A stretch of 64,000 nt of DNA from Phaeobacter sp. A36a-5a (GTDB taxonomy: Bacteria > Pseudomonadota > Alphaproteobacteria > Rhodobacterales > Rhodobacteraceae), in NCBI RefSeq assembly GCF_037911135.1, contig NZ_JBBLYU010000004.1, positions 62,001 to 126,000 on the forward strand, given 5' to 3'. Below the pieces are notes generated by a model. It was given only the letters and a program-made list of their open reading frames with translations, was not told the DNA's origin and made no database searches. Of the stretch, positions 18,921-27,827 are shown in pieces; positions within the stretch are counted from its first letter, which is position 1; every line of letters begins with the position of its first letter. The translations under genes and the position numbers were made by a program.

Positions 18921-20936
18921 TTATTTTGCCGCCAGCCCCCGCCCCTTCAGCAACGCATCGACACCGGGCAGTCGGCCCCGGAACGCCGTGTACAGCTCCG
19001 CCGGATCGCGCGAGCCGCCGGTCGACAGGATATGCGCCTCCAGCGCCTTGGCGCGTTCGGGGTCAAAAGCACCGCCCGCCTCCTCAAATGCGGCAAAGGC
19101 ATCGGCGTCCATCACCTCCGACCACATGTAGCTGTAATACCCCGAGGAATAGCCGTCGCCCGAGAACACATGGGCGAAATGCGGGGTGGCGTGGCGCATG
19201 ATGATCGCCGACGGCATCCCGATCTCGGCCAGAACCTCGGCCTGTCTGGCCATCGGATCCTTCGGCGCAGGCCCGTCGTGAAATGCCAGATCCACCAGTG
19301 CAGAGGCCACATATTCCACCGTCTGGAACCCCATATCAAAGGTCGAGGCCGCCAGCACCCGGTCGCGCATCTCCACCGGCATCGGTTTGCCGGTTTCGGC
19401 GTGGGTGGCGAATTTGCCCAGAACCTCCGGCACATCCAGCCAGTGCTCATAGAGCTGCGAGGGCAGTTCGACAAAATCGCGCGCCACCGAGGTGCCGGAG
19501 ATGCTCTCGTAACTCACATCCGACAACATCTGGTGCAGCGCATGGCCGAACTCGTGGAACAACGTGCGCGCATCATCATAAGACAAGAGCGCCGGATCCC
19601 CCTTGGCAAAGTTGCAGACGTTGATCACAACCGGTGTCTGCACCTTGGGGAAATTCGCCTGGCTGCGCATTGCCGAACACCACGCACCGGAGCGTTTGGA
19701 GGAGCGGGCGAAATAGTCACCAATGAACACGGCCACATGCGCGCCATTGCGGGTCACCTCCCAGGCGCGGCAATCCTCGTGATAGAGCGGCACATCAAGC
19801 GGCGTGAACTCCAGCCCGAACAGCCGCGTCGCGCAGTCAAACGACGCCTCGATCATCCGATCCAGCTGGAAATATGGCTTCAGCTCCGCCTCATCCAGAT
19901 CATGCTCTGCCTTGCGCCGTTTCTCCGCGTAATAGCGCCAGTCCCAGGGCTCCAGCTCGCCGTTGATGCCATCATCCTGCATCATCTTCGTCAGCACCCA
20001 GGCATCCGCTTCCGCCTGCGCCTTGGCCGGTTCCCAGACCTGCATCAGCAGATCGCGCACCGCGGCCGGGGTCTTGGCCATCTCGGTCTCCAGCTTGTAG
20101 GCCGCGAAATTCTCATAGCTAAGCAGCTTGGCCCGCTCTTCGCGCAGGGCCAGAATTTCGGCGGCAATCTTGCGGTTGTCGCTGTCGCCGCCATTGGCAC
20201 CACGCGCGGCCCAGGCCTCGAACGCCGTCTTGCGCAGGTCGCGGCGGGGCGAGAATTGCAAAAACGGAGTGATGAGCGAGCGCGACAGCGTGACCGCCGG
20301 CCCCTCCAGCCCCTTGTCCTTGCCCGCCGCGCGGGCAGCATCGACCACAAATTGCGGCAGGCCGGTCAGATCCTCTTCGCCGAGCTCCATATACCAGCTG
20401 CGTTCATCCGCCAGCAGGTTCTGGGTAAACTCGGTCCCAAGGGTCGCGAGCCGGGATTTGATCTCCTGCATACGGGTGTCATCCGCGCCTTCCAGCGCCG
20501 CACCGCCGCGTACAAATCCGCGATGGGTCAGCATCAGGACGCGCTGCTGTTCCTCGGTCAGATCCAGCGTATCGCGCTGATCCCACACCGATTTGACGCG
20601 CGCATAAAGCGCCTTGTTGGCGGTGATGGCGGAAAAATGCGCCGCCAGCTTCGGGGAAAACGCCCGCTGCAACGCTTCGCGCTCGGAGTTACTGTCCGCA
20701 CCAGCCACGCTGTAGAACACCGACAAAACCTGCTCCAGCTCGCGGCAGGGGGTTTCCAGCGCCTCGATCACATTGGCAAATGTCGGCGCCTCATCCGAGG
20801 CGGCAATGGCGTCAATCTGCGCCTTATGCGCAGCCAGCGCCTCATCCAGCGCAGGGGCAAAATCACTGTCCTTGATCTGGTCGAAGGGGGCAATTTCAAA
20901 CGGCGTGTCCCAGTTGGACAGCAGCGGATTGGTCAT
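18921..20936 (-). CDS. dcp: M3-family zinc oligopeptidase (peptidyl-dipeptidase Dcp / oligopeptidase A type)
   Basis: A 671-residue cytosolic metallopeptidase of the thimet oligopeptidase family. The zinc site LFHEFGHALHQM lies near residue 460, with the third ligand Glu expected about 25 residues later. The N-terminus MTNPLLSNWDTPFEIAPF, lacking a signal peptide, and the overall length match bacterial Dcp/OpdA enzymes, which degrade short peptides released by ATP-dependent proteases. Dcp versus OpdA cannot be settled by eye. It stands alone on the minus strand, separated from the upstream ABC permease gene by about 100 bases. Confidence 0.92.
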   Translation of the reverse strand: MTNPLLSNWDTPFEIAPFDQIKDSDFAPALDEALAAHKAQIDAIAASDEAPTFANVIEALETPCRELEQVLSVFYSVAGADSNSEREALQRAFSPKLAAHFSAITANKALYARVKSVWDQRDTLDLTEEQQRVLMLTHRGFVRGGAALEGADDTRMQEIKSRLATLGTEFTQNLLADERSWYMELGEEDLTGLPQFVVDAARAAGKDKGLEGPAVTLSRSLITPFLQFSPRRDLRKTAFEAWAARGANGGDSDNRKIAAEILALREERAKLLSYENFAAYKLETEMAKTPAAVRDLLMQVWEPAKAQAEADAWVLTKMMQDDGINGELEPWDWRYYAEKRRKAEHDLDEAELKPYFQLDRMIEASFDCATRLFGLEFTPLDVPLYHEDCRAWEVTRNGAHVAVFIGDYFARSSKRSGAWCSAMRSQANFPKVQTPVVINVCNFAKGDPALLSYDDARTLFHEFGHALHQMLSDVSYESISGTSVARDFVELPSQLYEHWLDVPEVLGKFATHAETGKPMPVEMRDRVLAASTFDMGFQTVEYVASALVDLAFHDGPAPKDPMARQAEVLAEIGMPSAIIMRHATPHFAHVFSGDGYSSGYYSYMWSEVMDADAFAAFEEAGGAFDPERAKALEAHILSTGGSRDPAELYTAFRGRLPGVDALLKGRGLAAK

Positions 20937-21032
20937 GGCAAATCTCCTTTGTGAGGAAGCTATGCCCGCCCCTGCCCGCCGTCCAGAGGCACAGTCGAGA
21001 GAATTTCACCGATTGCCGCCGGAGCCTGCCCG

Positions 21033-21866
21033 CTACCGGCGCTCCTCGCGGCGACGCAGGTGTTTCTCAAACCGCCTGAGCGCCAGCGACAGGCCAATTG
21101 TTAGCGTGAGGTAAATCAGCGCCACCACATTATAGGTCTCGAAATAGCGGAAATTGCCCACCGCCGTGATCTTGCCCAGCTGGGTGACATCGGCGACCCC
21201 CAGCACAGAAACCAGCGAACTGTCCTTTACCAGTGCCACAAAATCATTGCCAAGCGGCGGCAGGATGGTGCGGATCGCCTGCGGAAACACGACAAAGCGA
21301 AAGCGGTGCCAGCGGCTGAGACCCAGCGCCTTGGCCGCCTCGATCTGGCCCGCATCCACCGATTGCAGACCGGCGCGGAACACCTCTGAAATAAAGGCGG
21401 AATAGGCGATCATCAGCGCGATAACGGCCCGCCACAGCAGTGGGAAATTGCGGGTACGGATCGGATCCAACCCGATCTGCGCGCCGATCCAGTTGCGCAG
21501 TTCCACCAGCGCTGGCGCCAGCACAAAGGCGACGTAAAGCAGCAGTACGATGATCGGGATGCCCCGCACCACCTCGATATAGAACCGCGCACCCTGCCGG
21601 ATCACCAGCCAGCGCGATCCCGCAGCCAGCGCCAGCCCAAGCCCCAGAAGAGAGGCCAGGAAAAAGCTCACCAGCGTGACAAAGATCGTCAGCTGGACGC
21701 CACGCATCAGGGTGCTGAGGATATTGAGATAGAGATCATCCGAAACCACCCGCCAGATCAGCGTCGCCCCGATCAGGATCACCGCCGCCAGCCACCATGG
21801 GAAATCTTCTTTTTTGCTGTCCGCCCAACGGTTTTGCCTGCCCGGTCTTGGCTCTTGCTCGTTCAT
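21033..21866 (-). CDS. Polar amino-acid ABC transporter permease
   Basis: A 277-residue HisM/GlnP-type inner-membrane permease. After a hydrophilic N-terminus, hydrophobic helices begin near residue 25. The cytoplasmic EAA loop, contact site for the ATPase, is clear: GQIEAAKALGLSRWHRF, followed by VVFPQAIRTILPPLGND. The gene follows a periplasmic binding protein gene by about 65 bases and forms a two-gene import unit with it. No ATP-binding subunit gene is adjacent, so it must borrow one encoded elsewhere. The transported amino acid is not predictable. Confidence 0.93.
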   Translation of the reverse strand: MNEQEPRPGRQNRWADSKKEDFPWWLAAVILIGATLIWRVVSDDLYLNILSTLMRGVQLTIFVTLVSFFLASLLGLGLALAAGSRWLVIRQGARFYIEVVRGIPIIVLLLYVAFVLAPALVELRNWIGAQIGLDPIRTRNFPLLWRAVIALMIAYSAFISEVFRAGLQSVDAGQIEAAKALGLSRWHRFRFVVFPQAIRTILPPLGNDFVALVKDSSLVSVLGVADVTQLGKITAVGNFRYFETYNVVALIYLTLTIGLSLALRRFEKHLRRREERR

Positions 21867-21931
21867 CTCTGCCCCATGATGTGGAAATCCCCGGCGCTAG
21901 GGCCGGGGATTGGTCATAGTCTGCCGCCGGG

Positions 21932-22744
21932 TCAGCCGCCCAGCTTATACTCCAGGAACCACTTGGTGTTCAGCGCATCCAGCGTGCCATCCGCCTCCAT
22001 CGAGGCGATGGCGGCGTTGATCGGCGCCACCAGATCGCTGCCCTTGGGGAAGATGAAGCCGAAATCCTCGGTCCCGAGCGGCTCGCCCACGATCTTCAGC
22101 GCCCCGTCCGAGGCCTGCACATAGCCATTGGCGGCGGTGCTGTCCGACAGTGCCAGATCCACATCGCCCGTGCGCAGCGCCTGAATCGCCGCGCCAAAGG
22201 TTTCAAACAGCTTGATCCGCGGGTTGGCCTCATCGCCGTCAAGGATATCATAGACGGTCACATAAAACGGCGTGGTGCCGGGCTGGGCCCCGGCCAGAAG
22301 ATCCGCATTGGCAGCAAAACTGGCGGCATCGTCAAAGCGGCTCTCATCCCCGGCCACGATCATGCGCATCTGCGAGGTCAGATATTTGTCGGAGAAATCC
22401 ACTTTTTCCTTGCGGTCGTCGCGGATGGTGATGCCGGTCATGCCCATGTCATACTGACCATCGCTCACCGCCGGGATCATTGCGTCCCAGCTGGTGGTTT
22501 CATAGACGACTGTGATGTTGATCCGCTCGGCGATCTCCGCGATGGCGTCATATTCCCAGCCGATGGCTGTGCCGCTGGCAGGGTCGACAAATTGCAGCGG
22601 CGGATAGGCGTTCTCCACCGAGACCACCACTTCGCGCCCCTCAAGGTCCGGCAGATCCGCCGCCGTGGCAGCGGTAGACAGCAGGGCCAGGCCTGCGGCA
22701 GCGGCGATGGTTTTCACCGCGCCCTGGGTCATGTTGAATGTCAT
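21932..22744 (-). CDS. Amino-acid ABC transporter periplasmic binding protein
   Basis: This 270-residue SBP_bac_3 family protein captures a polar amino acid in the periplasm for the permease encoded next. A Sec signal peptide is visible (hydrophobic run [15 protein letters not shown], cleavage near TATAAD). The core shows the family phrases [24 protein letters not shown] and [21 protein letters not shown]. An alternative Met five residues in is possible. It lies upstream of, and probably in one transcript with, the permease gene. The unit lacks an ATPase gene. Confidence 0.93.
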   Translation of the reverse strand: MTFNMTQGAVKTIAAAAGLALLSTAATAADLPDLEGREVVVSVENAYPPLQFVDPASGTAIGWEYDAIAEIAERINITVVYETTSWDAMIPAVSDGQYDMGMTGITIRDDRKEKVDFSDKYLTSQMRMIVAGDESRFDDAASFAANADLLAGAQPGTTPFYVTVYDILDGDEANPRIKLFETFGAAIQALRTGDVDLALSDSTAANGYVQASDGALKIVGEPLGTEDFGFIFPKGSDLVAPINAAIASMEADGTLDALNTKWFLEYKLGG

Positions 22745-22793
22745 TTTGTCCTCCCCTTTGGTTTTGATTGATCAATCGCTGCGTCTGGTTCCG

Positions 22794-23900
22794 TCAGACC
22801 CCCTCCGCGCGCCTGCCGAGGAGCGCCGCGTCAGGCTCCACGCCGGCATCGGCGCCACCGGCACAGATCGGGCAATCGGGCTGGCCGCGCAGGGTGATCT
22901 TGCGGCTTTCGGCATAAAGGCCGTCATAGATCAGCATCTCACCACGCAGCACCGCACCGGCACCGGTCAGCGCCTTCACCGCCTCCAGCGCCATCATCGC
23001 GCCGATGACACCGGGCAGCGGCCCGACCACCCCGGCCTCGGAACAGCTGGGCGCCAGCCCGGCCGCCGGTGCTTCGGGAAAGATGCACTGATAGCAGGGG
23101 CCGCTGACCGAGGGCTGGAACAGCGAGATCTGCCCCTCCCACTGCGACAGCGCGCCTGAAATCAACGGCTTGCCCAGCGCCACCGCCGTGCGATTGGCCA
23201 GATAGCGGGTTTCGAAGTTGTCGGTGCCGTCGAGAATCAGATCGTAATCGGCAAAAAGATCCGCCGCGATCTCGGCATCCAGGCGGCGATGATAGGGGCG
23301 CACCTCCACATAGGGGTTCTGCGCCACCATCGCGGCCTGCGCCGAAAACACCTTGGGCCGCCCGATATCATCATCGCGGTGAATGACCTGCCGTTGCAGA
23401 TTGGCGTTCTCCACCAGATCATCGTCGATGACGCCGATGGTGCCGACGCCAGCGGCGGCCAGATATTGCAGCGCAGGCGCGCCCAGACCACCGGCTCCGA
23501 TCACCAGCACGCGGGCGTTGCGCAGTTTTTTCTGCCCGGGGCCACCCAGCTCGCGCAGGACAATATGGCGGGCGTAGCGTTCCAGCTCTGTCTCGGAGAA
23601 TTTCTGCGACCGGGGCGGGGTCGCCTCACTGTCGGCCGCCTCCGGCTGCGCCCGATTGCGCAGGACACGCAGCCCCTGACGGTAGCCCAGCACCAGCGCC
23701 ACGGCCCCCGCCAGCATCAGCCAGGGGGCGGCGGTTTCCCCGGTGGCCAGCCGCAGCGGCGCGGTCGCAGGCAGGGTCAGATGCAGCGTCAGGATCGCAC
23801 CATAGAGCAATGCCAACAGGCTGAACCGCAAACGGCGTCCCAGCCCCAGGAATTGGCCGCCCCACCAGATCAATGCTGCAAGGACAAGGATCGACAGCAT
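22794..23900 (-). CDS. Membrane-anchored ThiF/MoeB/HesA-family adenylyltransferase
   Basis: Residues from about 102 to the end are a full E1-like domain: RYARHIVLRELGGPGQ, the nucleotide motif GAGGLG at 135-140, catalytic NLQRQVIHRDDDIGRPK, the substrate Asp in LILDGTDNFETR, and zinc-binding pairs CYQC and CPIC. Such enzymes adenylate the C-terminal Gly of ThiS/MoaD-like sulphur carriers. The unusual part is the N-terminus: about 100 extra residues with three hydrophobic segments (roughly 1-20, 26-46, 57-75) that should anchor the enzyme in the inner membrane. The gene starts inside the dut stop codon (1-base overlap), so it is coupled to dut. Which carrier protein it serves is unknown. Confidence 0.85.
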   Translation of the reverse strand: MLSILVLAALIWWGGQFLGLGRRLRFSLLALLYGAILTLHLTLPATAPLRLATGETAAPWLMLAGAVALVLGYRQGLRVLRNRAQPEAADSEATPPRSQKFSETELERYARHIVLRELGGPGQKKLRNARVLVIGAGGLGAPALQYLAAAGVGTIGVIDDDLVENANLQRQVIHRDDDIGRPKVFSAQAAMVAQNPYVEVRPYHRRLDAEIAADLFADYDLILDGTDNFETRYLANRTAVALGKPLISGALSQWEGQISLFQPSVSGPCYQCIFPEAPAAGLAPSCSEAGVVGPLPGVIGAMMALEAVKALTGAGAVLRGEMLIYDGLYAESRKITLRGQPDCPICAGGADAGVEPDAALLGRRAEGV

Positions 23901-24355
23901 CAGCCCTGCCCCGTCGAGCCGAAACCGCCAGACCCGCGCGGCGTCTCATCCAGCGTTTCGACCAGCTGGAACTCCGCCCGCAGCACCGGTGCCACCACCA
24001 TCTGCGCAATGCGGTCCCCATGGGCGATGTCAAACGCGGCCTCACCGGCATTCATCACAATCACCCCAAGCGGACCACGATAGTCGCTGTCGATGGTTCC
24101 GGGGGTATTGGGCAGGGTGATGCCATGTTTCAGCGCCAGACCCGAGCGCGGGCGGATCTGCACCTCATAGCCCTCGGGGATCGCCAGCCGCAGGCCCGTG
24201 GGCACCAGCGCGCGGGCACCGGGGGCAAGCGTCAGGCTGGCGCGATCCGGCAGATTGGCGCGCAGATCGGCGCCTGCCGCGCCGCTGGTCTGATAGGCGG
24301 GCAGCGGCACCTCCCGGTCTGCGCCTTCGTCATATGTGATACGGATATCGACCAT
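23900..24355 (-). CDS. dut: Deoxyuridine 5'-triphosphate nucleotidohydrolase (dUTPase)
   Basis: A trimeric dUTPase of 151 residues that hydrolyses dUTP to dUMP, keeping uracil out of DNA and feeding dTMP synthesis. The five family motifs are visible, among them [10 protein letters not shown] (motif 1), [12 protein letters not shown] (motif 2), [13 protein letters not shown] (motif 3, catalytic Asp), [10 protein letters not shown] (motif 4) and the C-terminal [10 protein letters not shown] arm (motif 5). It lies downstream of coaBC with 42 bases between, a common pairing, and overlaps the ThiF-like gene. Confidence 0.97.
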   Translation of the reverse strand: MVDIRITYDEGADREVPLPAYQTSGAAGADLRANLPDRASLTLAPGARALVPTGLRLAIPEGYEVQIRPRSGLALKHGITLPNTPGTIDSDYRGPLGVIVMNAGEAAFDIAHGDRIAQMVVAPVLRAEFQLVETLDETPRGSGGFGSTGQG

Positions 24356-24397
24356 TCTCTGCCTGATCCCTCTTGGTTTCGTCCTCTGCGGCGCTGT

Positions 24398-25600
24398 TCA
24401 GCCCGTCTCCGCCAGCGCCTGTGCAATGCGGTCGGCCAGCTTGCGGGCAACCGCGTCCTTGTCCATGCGCGGCCAGCTTTCGGCGCCTGCATCGGAGATC
24501 AGGATCACCGCGTTCTCACGGCCGCCCATGATACCGGTTGCCGGGGAGACGTCATTGGCGACAATCCAGTCGCAGCCCTTGCGCAGGCGTTTGGCGGTGG
24601 CATTGTCAACCACATCATTGGTCTCCGCCGCAAAGCCGACGACAAGTCCCGGTCGCCCCTGCTCCAGCCGCGACACGGTCTTGAGAATGTCGGGGTTCTC
24701 GGCAAATTCCATCACCGGCAGCCCATCCTTGGATTTCTTCAGCTTGCGATCCGATGCGCTGGTCACACGCCAGTCGGCAACCGCCGCGGCAAAGACACCG
24801 GCATCTGCGGGTAGCGCCGCTGACACCGCCTCGGCCATCTCCCGCGCGGTCTCAACGGCCACCACTTCGACGCCATCGGGCGGCGCAACGCTGGCCGGGC
24901 CCGTGATGAAGACCACTTCAGCGCCCAGATCGCGCAGAGCACGGGCCAGCGCTGTCCCCTGCGCGCCCGACGATCGGTTGGCGATGTAGCGCACCGGGTC
25001 GATCGGCTCATGCGTCGGGCCGGAGGTCACGACGATGCGCCGCCCCTTGAGCGGCCCATCGGACAGTTTCGCGGCAATGGCGGCAACAATGGCGTCCGGT
25101 TCCGCCAGACGGCCGGGACCAAATTCGCCGCAGGCCATGCCGCCCTCATCCGGGCCGACGCAGGACACACCATCCGCCATCAGGCTTGCCAGATTGCGCT
25201 GGGTCGCGGGGTGCTGCCACATGCGCACATTCATCGCAGGAGCCAGCAGCACCGGAGTATCTGTGGCCAGCAGCAGGGTCGAGGCCAGATCATTGGCGTG
25301 ACCATGGGCCATCTTCGCCATCAGATCCGCCGTGGCCGGGGCCACCACCAGTAGATCCGCACTGCGCGACAGCTGGATATGACCCATCTCCGCCTCGGCG
25401 GTGAGGTCAAAGAGATCGCGGTGCACCGCCTGCCCGGCCAGCGCCGAAACGGACAGCGGAGTTACAAATTCCTCGCCCGCCTTGGTCAGGACCGGCACCA
25501 CCTCGGCGCCCTGATCCTGCAGGCGGCGGATCAGCTCCAGCGATTTATAGGCGGCAATCCCGCCACCGATGATCAGGAGAATACGTTTGTTCGCCAGCAT
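24398..25600 (-). CDS. coaBC: Bifunctional phosphopantothenoylcysteine decarboxylase / phosphopantothenate-cysteine ligase
   Basis: CoaBC carries out two consecutive coenzyme A steps: ligation of cysteine to 4'-phosphopantothenate and FMN-dependent decarboxylation to 4'-phosphopantetheine. In the 400-residue protein the N-terminal CoaC half has the flavoprotein pattern IGGGIAAYKSLELIRRL and the APAMNVRMW motif; the CoaB half (from about residue 190) has RIVVTSGPTHEPIDPVRYIANRSSG and the catalytic KxKK-like KLKKSKDG. Length is standard. It is the first gene of the coaBC-dut-ThiF-like run. Confidence 0.97.
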   Translation of the reverse strand: MLANKRILLIIGGGIAAYKSLELIRRLQDQGAEVVPVLTKAGEEFVTPLSVSALAGQAVHRDLFDLTAEAEMGHIQLSRSADLLVVAPATADLMAKMAHGHANDLASTLLLATDTPVLLAPAMNVRMWQHPATQRNLASLMADGVSCVGPDEGGMACGEFGPGRLAEPDAIVAAIAAKLSDGPLKGRRIVVTSGPTHEPIDPVRYIANRSSGAQGTALARALRDLGAEVVFITGPASVAPPDGVEVVAVETAREMAEAVSAALPADAGVFAAAVADWRVTSASDRKLKKSKDGLPVMEFAENPDILKTVSRLEQGRPGLVVGFAAETNDVVDNATAKRLRKGCDWIVANDVSPATGIMGGRENAVILISDAGAESWPRMDKDAVARKLADRIAQALAETG

Positions 25601-25700
25601 TTGCCTATCCTTGCCGCAGATCCCGGCAAACTCTACTGCGCCCTGTCGCCAGTGTGAAACGGTTTTCCGCAGGGCGTCTGCCGCAGCGCGCGCGTGCCCC

Positions 25701-26660
25701 TCACTGGAACGCCAGACAGAGATCGGCGCGCGGGACTGGATCTGCCTCCATCACCACATCAAACGCCCCCTCGATCTGCCCGCCTTCGGACTGGCCCAGA
25801 GCGGTGATCTTCAGCGCCGGGCGCGCCTGCCGCAAGGCCAGCGGCGCGCCACGATCCAGCCGGGCATGGCCATTGCCAGTCACCACCACGACCGGCCCCG
25901 GATTCTGGCCGCCAGATTGCCTGACCGGGTCTGCGGCGACGTGAACCAGCGCCGCAACTACAGCGCGGGCCAGCACCGCATCGCGCAGCCGCTGAAGCTC
26001 AACCAGAACCGGCAGCATCTCGTCCGGCATCGCATTGCAATGGCTGGCCAGCTGATCGGCTTCACGCGCCGCCTGCTCTGCCTCATCCAGCGGGGTGGAG
26101 AGCCCATAGGCCGCCGCATCAGGACCAAAGACCCCCGCCACGCCCTGTTCCATCGCGCGGCGGGTTTCCGTTCGCGGGACCAGCGCGCCGAACTGCGCCG
26201 CCCCGTGACTGGCGGCAAAGACCGGTTGATAAAGCGCGAACTCAGGCCAGCCGGACTGCGCCCAGTCGAGCGTCTCTGCCAGTGCCTGACCATCCTGCAA
26301 CAGATCCGGTGTCAGCGCTGCCGCCTGCGTCGCCGTGATCATCTCCCAGACCACAGTGGCGGGCTGGAGCGCGGTGATGATCTCTGCCTGCACCGCGTGA
26401 TGGGCGGGGTTGTCGTGGATCTCGCCCAGAAACACCACGTCAGCCCCGGCCAGAACCGGCAGCACCTCCGCCACCGAGCTGGCCAGCACCGCAGGCGGGC
26501 GGGCCTGTCCACTGTGTTCGTCCGCGCGGGCCGTGCCGGTCATGACGGCAGCCGCGACAAGAACGCCGACGGCGATCGGTCGCCATGCCGCCGCGCAGAT
26601 GCAAAAGGCGCGCCCGAAGTCGGACACGCCTTTGATCATGATAGGTATGTGAGATGTCAT
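25701..26660 (-). CDS. ChaN-family haem-binding (DUF399) protein
   Basis: A 319-residue protein with the ChaN fold signature FLGEIHDNPAHHAVQ and a C-terminal VVVTGNGHARLDRGAP segment, as in the iron-regulated haem-binding ChaN proteins. A hydrophobic segment around residues 29-42 ending GTARAD looks like a signal peptide with a long N-region; no lipobox Cys is evident after it, so it may be soluble periplasmic. The start overlaps the rpoH stop by four bases (ATGA), fixing ATG 26660 and coupling it to the sigma factor. Role in haem or stress physiology is inference. Confidence 0.82.
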   Translation of the reverse strand: MTSHIPIMIKGVSDFGRAFCICAAAWRPIAVGVLVAAAVMTGTARADEHSGQARPPAVLASSVAEVLPVLAGADVVFLGEIHDNPAHHAVQAEIITALQPATVVWEMITATQAAALTPDLLQDGQALAETLDWAQSGWPEFALYQPVFAASHGAAQFGALVPRTETRRAMEQGVAGVFGPDAAAYGLSTPLDEAEQAAREADQLASHCNAMPDEMLPVLVELQRLRDAVLARAVVAALVHVAADPVRQSGGQNPGPVVVVTGNGHARLDRGAPLALRQARPALKITALGQSEGGQIEGAFDVVMEADPVPRADLCLAFQ

Positions 26661-27535
26661 AGGAGGAAGTTCTGAACTTCCCGTGAGCAGGTTTCAAGCG
26701 ATTTGCGCATCTTCTGAAAGGCGCCCGCCTCGAGCTGGCGGACACGCTCCTTGGACAGGCCCAGCTCCGTGCCGAGGCTCTCCAACGTGCGCGGCTTGTC
26801 CCGCAGCTTGCGTTCGGTGATGATGAAGCGTTCGCGGTCGTTCAGCGCCTGCATCGCCTCCACCAGCCAGATCCTGAGCTGCCTGGTGTCATGGCTTTCC
26901 TCGACCAGCTCGGCGGCCTGGGCGCTGTCGTCCTCCAGCGCTTCGATCCATTCGCGGCCCTCTTCCTCGGCCGATTGCACCGCATTCAGCGAGAAATCCG
27001 CCCCGGCCAGCCGCCCGTCCATCATCTGCACATCGCGCAGCGGCACACCGATTTCGGTGGCGATCTTCTGATGCAGCTGGTGCTGATCCAGCTGGGTGCC
27101 CTCGGACTGGGCCTGACGCTCCAGCTGGGCCTGCACCCGACGCATATTGAAAAACAGCGACTTCTGCGCCGAGGTCGACCCGGTCCGCACCATCGACCAG
27201 TTGCGCATCACATAGTCCTGAATCGACGCCTTGATCCACCAGACCGCATAGGTCGAAAAGCGCACCCCACGGTCAGGGTCGAATTTATCGGCCGCCTTCA
27301 TCAGGCCCAGCCCGGCCTCCTGAATGAGATCATTCATCGGCGCGCCGTAGCGGCGGAATTTGGAGGCCATAGAGATCGCCAGTCGCATATAGGCATTGAT
27401 CAGCCGATGCAGCGCCTGCACGTCCCGCTCATCCCGCCAGGCGTAGGCCAGTCGCAATTCGGTCTCAGCGTCCAGCAATTCCGCCTTCATTGCCCGCTTG
27501 GGCAACGGGTTTTCGATCATGGTATCAAGAGCCAT
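26657..27535 (-). CDS. rpoH: RNA polymerase sigma-32-type heat-shock factor
   Basis: A 292-residue sigma-70 group protein. Region 2 contains RLAISMASKFRRYGAP and the DNA-melting aromatic stretch RFSTYAVWWIKASIQDY; the RpoH box QKSLFFNMRR (residues 124-133) identifies it as sigma-32 class; region 4 has LESLGTELGLSKERVRQLE. Rhodobacteraceae commonly have two RpoH proteins, and the RpoH(II) type takes part in singlet-oxygen/oxidative stress responses; divergence at the N-terminus hints at that type but is not proof. The start at 27535 has a GGGGAAGA site. It is coupled to the ChaN gene. Confidence 0.93.
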   Translation of the reverse strand: MALDTMIENPLPKRAMKAELLDAETELRLAYAWRDERDVQALHRLINAYMRLAISMASKFRRYGAPMNDLIQEAGLGLMKAADKFDPDRGVRFSTYAVWWIKASIQDYVMRNWSMVRTGSTSAQKSLFFNMRRVQAQLERQAQSEGTQLDQHQLHQKIATEIGVPLRDVQMMDGRLAGADFSLNAVQSAEEEGREWIEALEDDSAQAAELVEESHDTRQLRIWLVEAMQALNDRERFIITERKLRDKPRTLESLGTELGLSKERVRQLEAGAFQKMRKSLETCSREVQNFLL

Positions 27536-27564
27536 TTTTCTTCCCCGTAGATGAATTTTGATCT

Positions 27565-27593
27565 GAATACGGGCGATGCGCCCTCTTGGATCA
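27565..27593 (-). promoter_or_regulatory. Candidate ECF-sigma-type promoter of rpoH
   Basis: On the minus strand TGATCC (27593-27588) is followed after 17 bases by GTATTC (27570-27565), with a predicted start about 25 bases before the rpoH ATG. TGATCC resembles the -35 element known for Rhodobacter RpoE (ECF15-like). The -10 match is poor, so this is tentative. Confidence 0.3.
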
Positions 27594-27827
27594 CTTCAGT
27601 CTTGGTAAATTCCCGAAAATCAGGCTCGGGACTGTCGTCTCGGCCCCCAGCGTAGTTGGACAGGCGCGAAATGCGCCGCCACAGCGGGCCGGTCCGGGTG
27701 CAATCAACCTCTGAAATCAGCGTCATCTCTGCGGGCCTGACGCGCGCCCGTGGTCAACACATCTTGTGTTGCGCCGCACCCGTGGCTACCCAGTCACGCA
27801 ACACTCGATAGCTTCAGGGTAATAAAA

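Noticed and set aside
18912-20954. 680-codon plus-strand frame over the M3 peptidase
   Set aside because: Antisense shadow; the minus-strand product has the zinc motif and standard length.
27536-27827. A cobalamin riboswitch upstream of cobU
   Set aside because: No B12 box or other conserved segments; the only B12 element seen is at 57131-57320.
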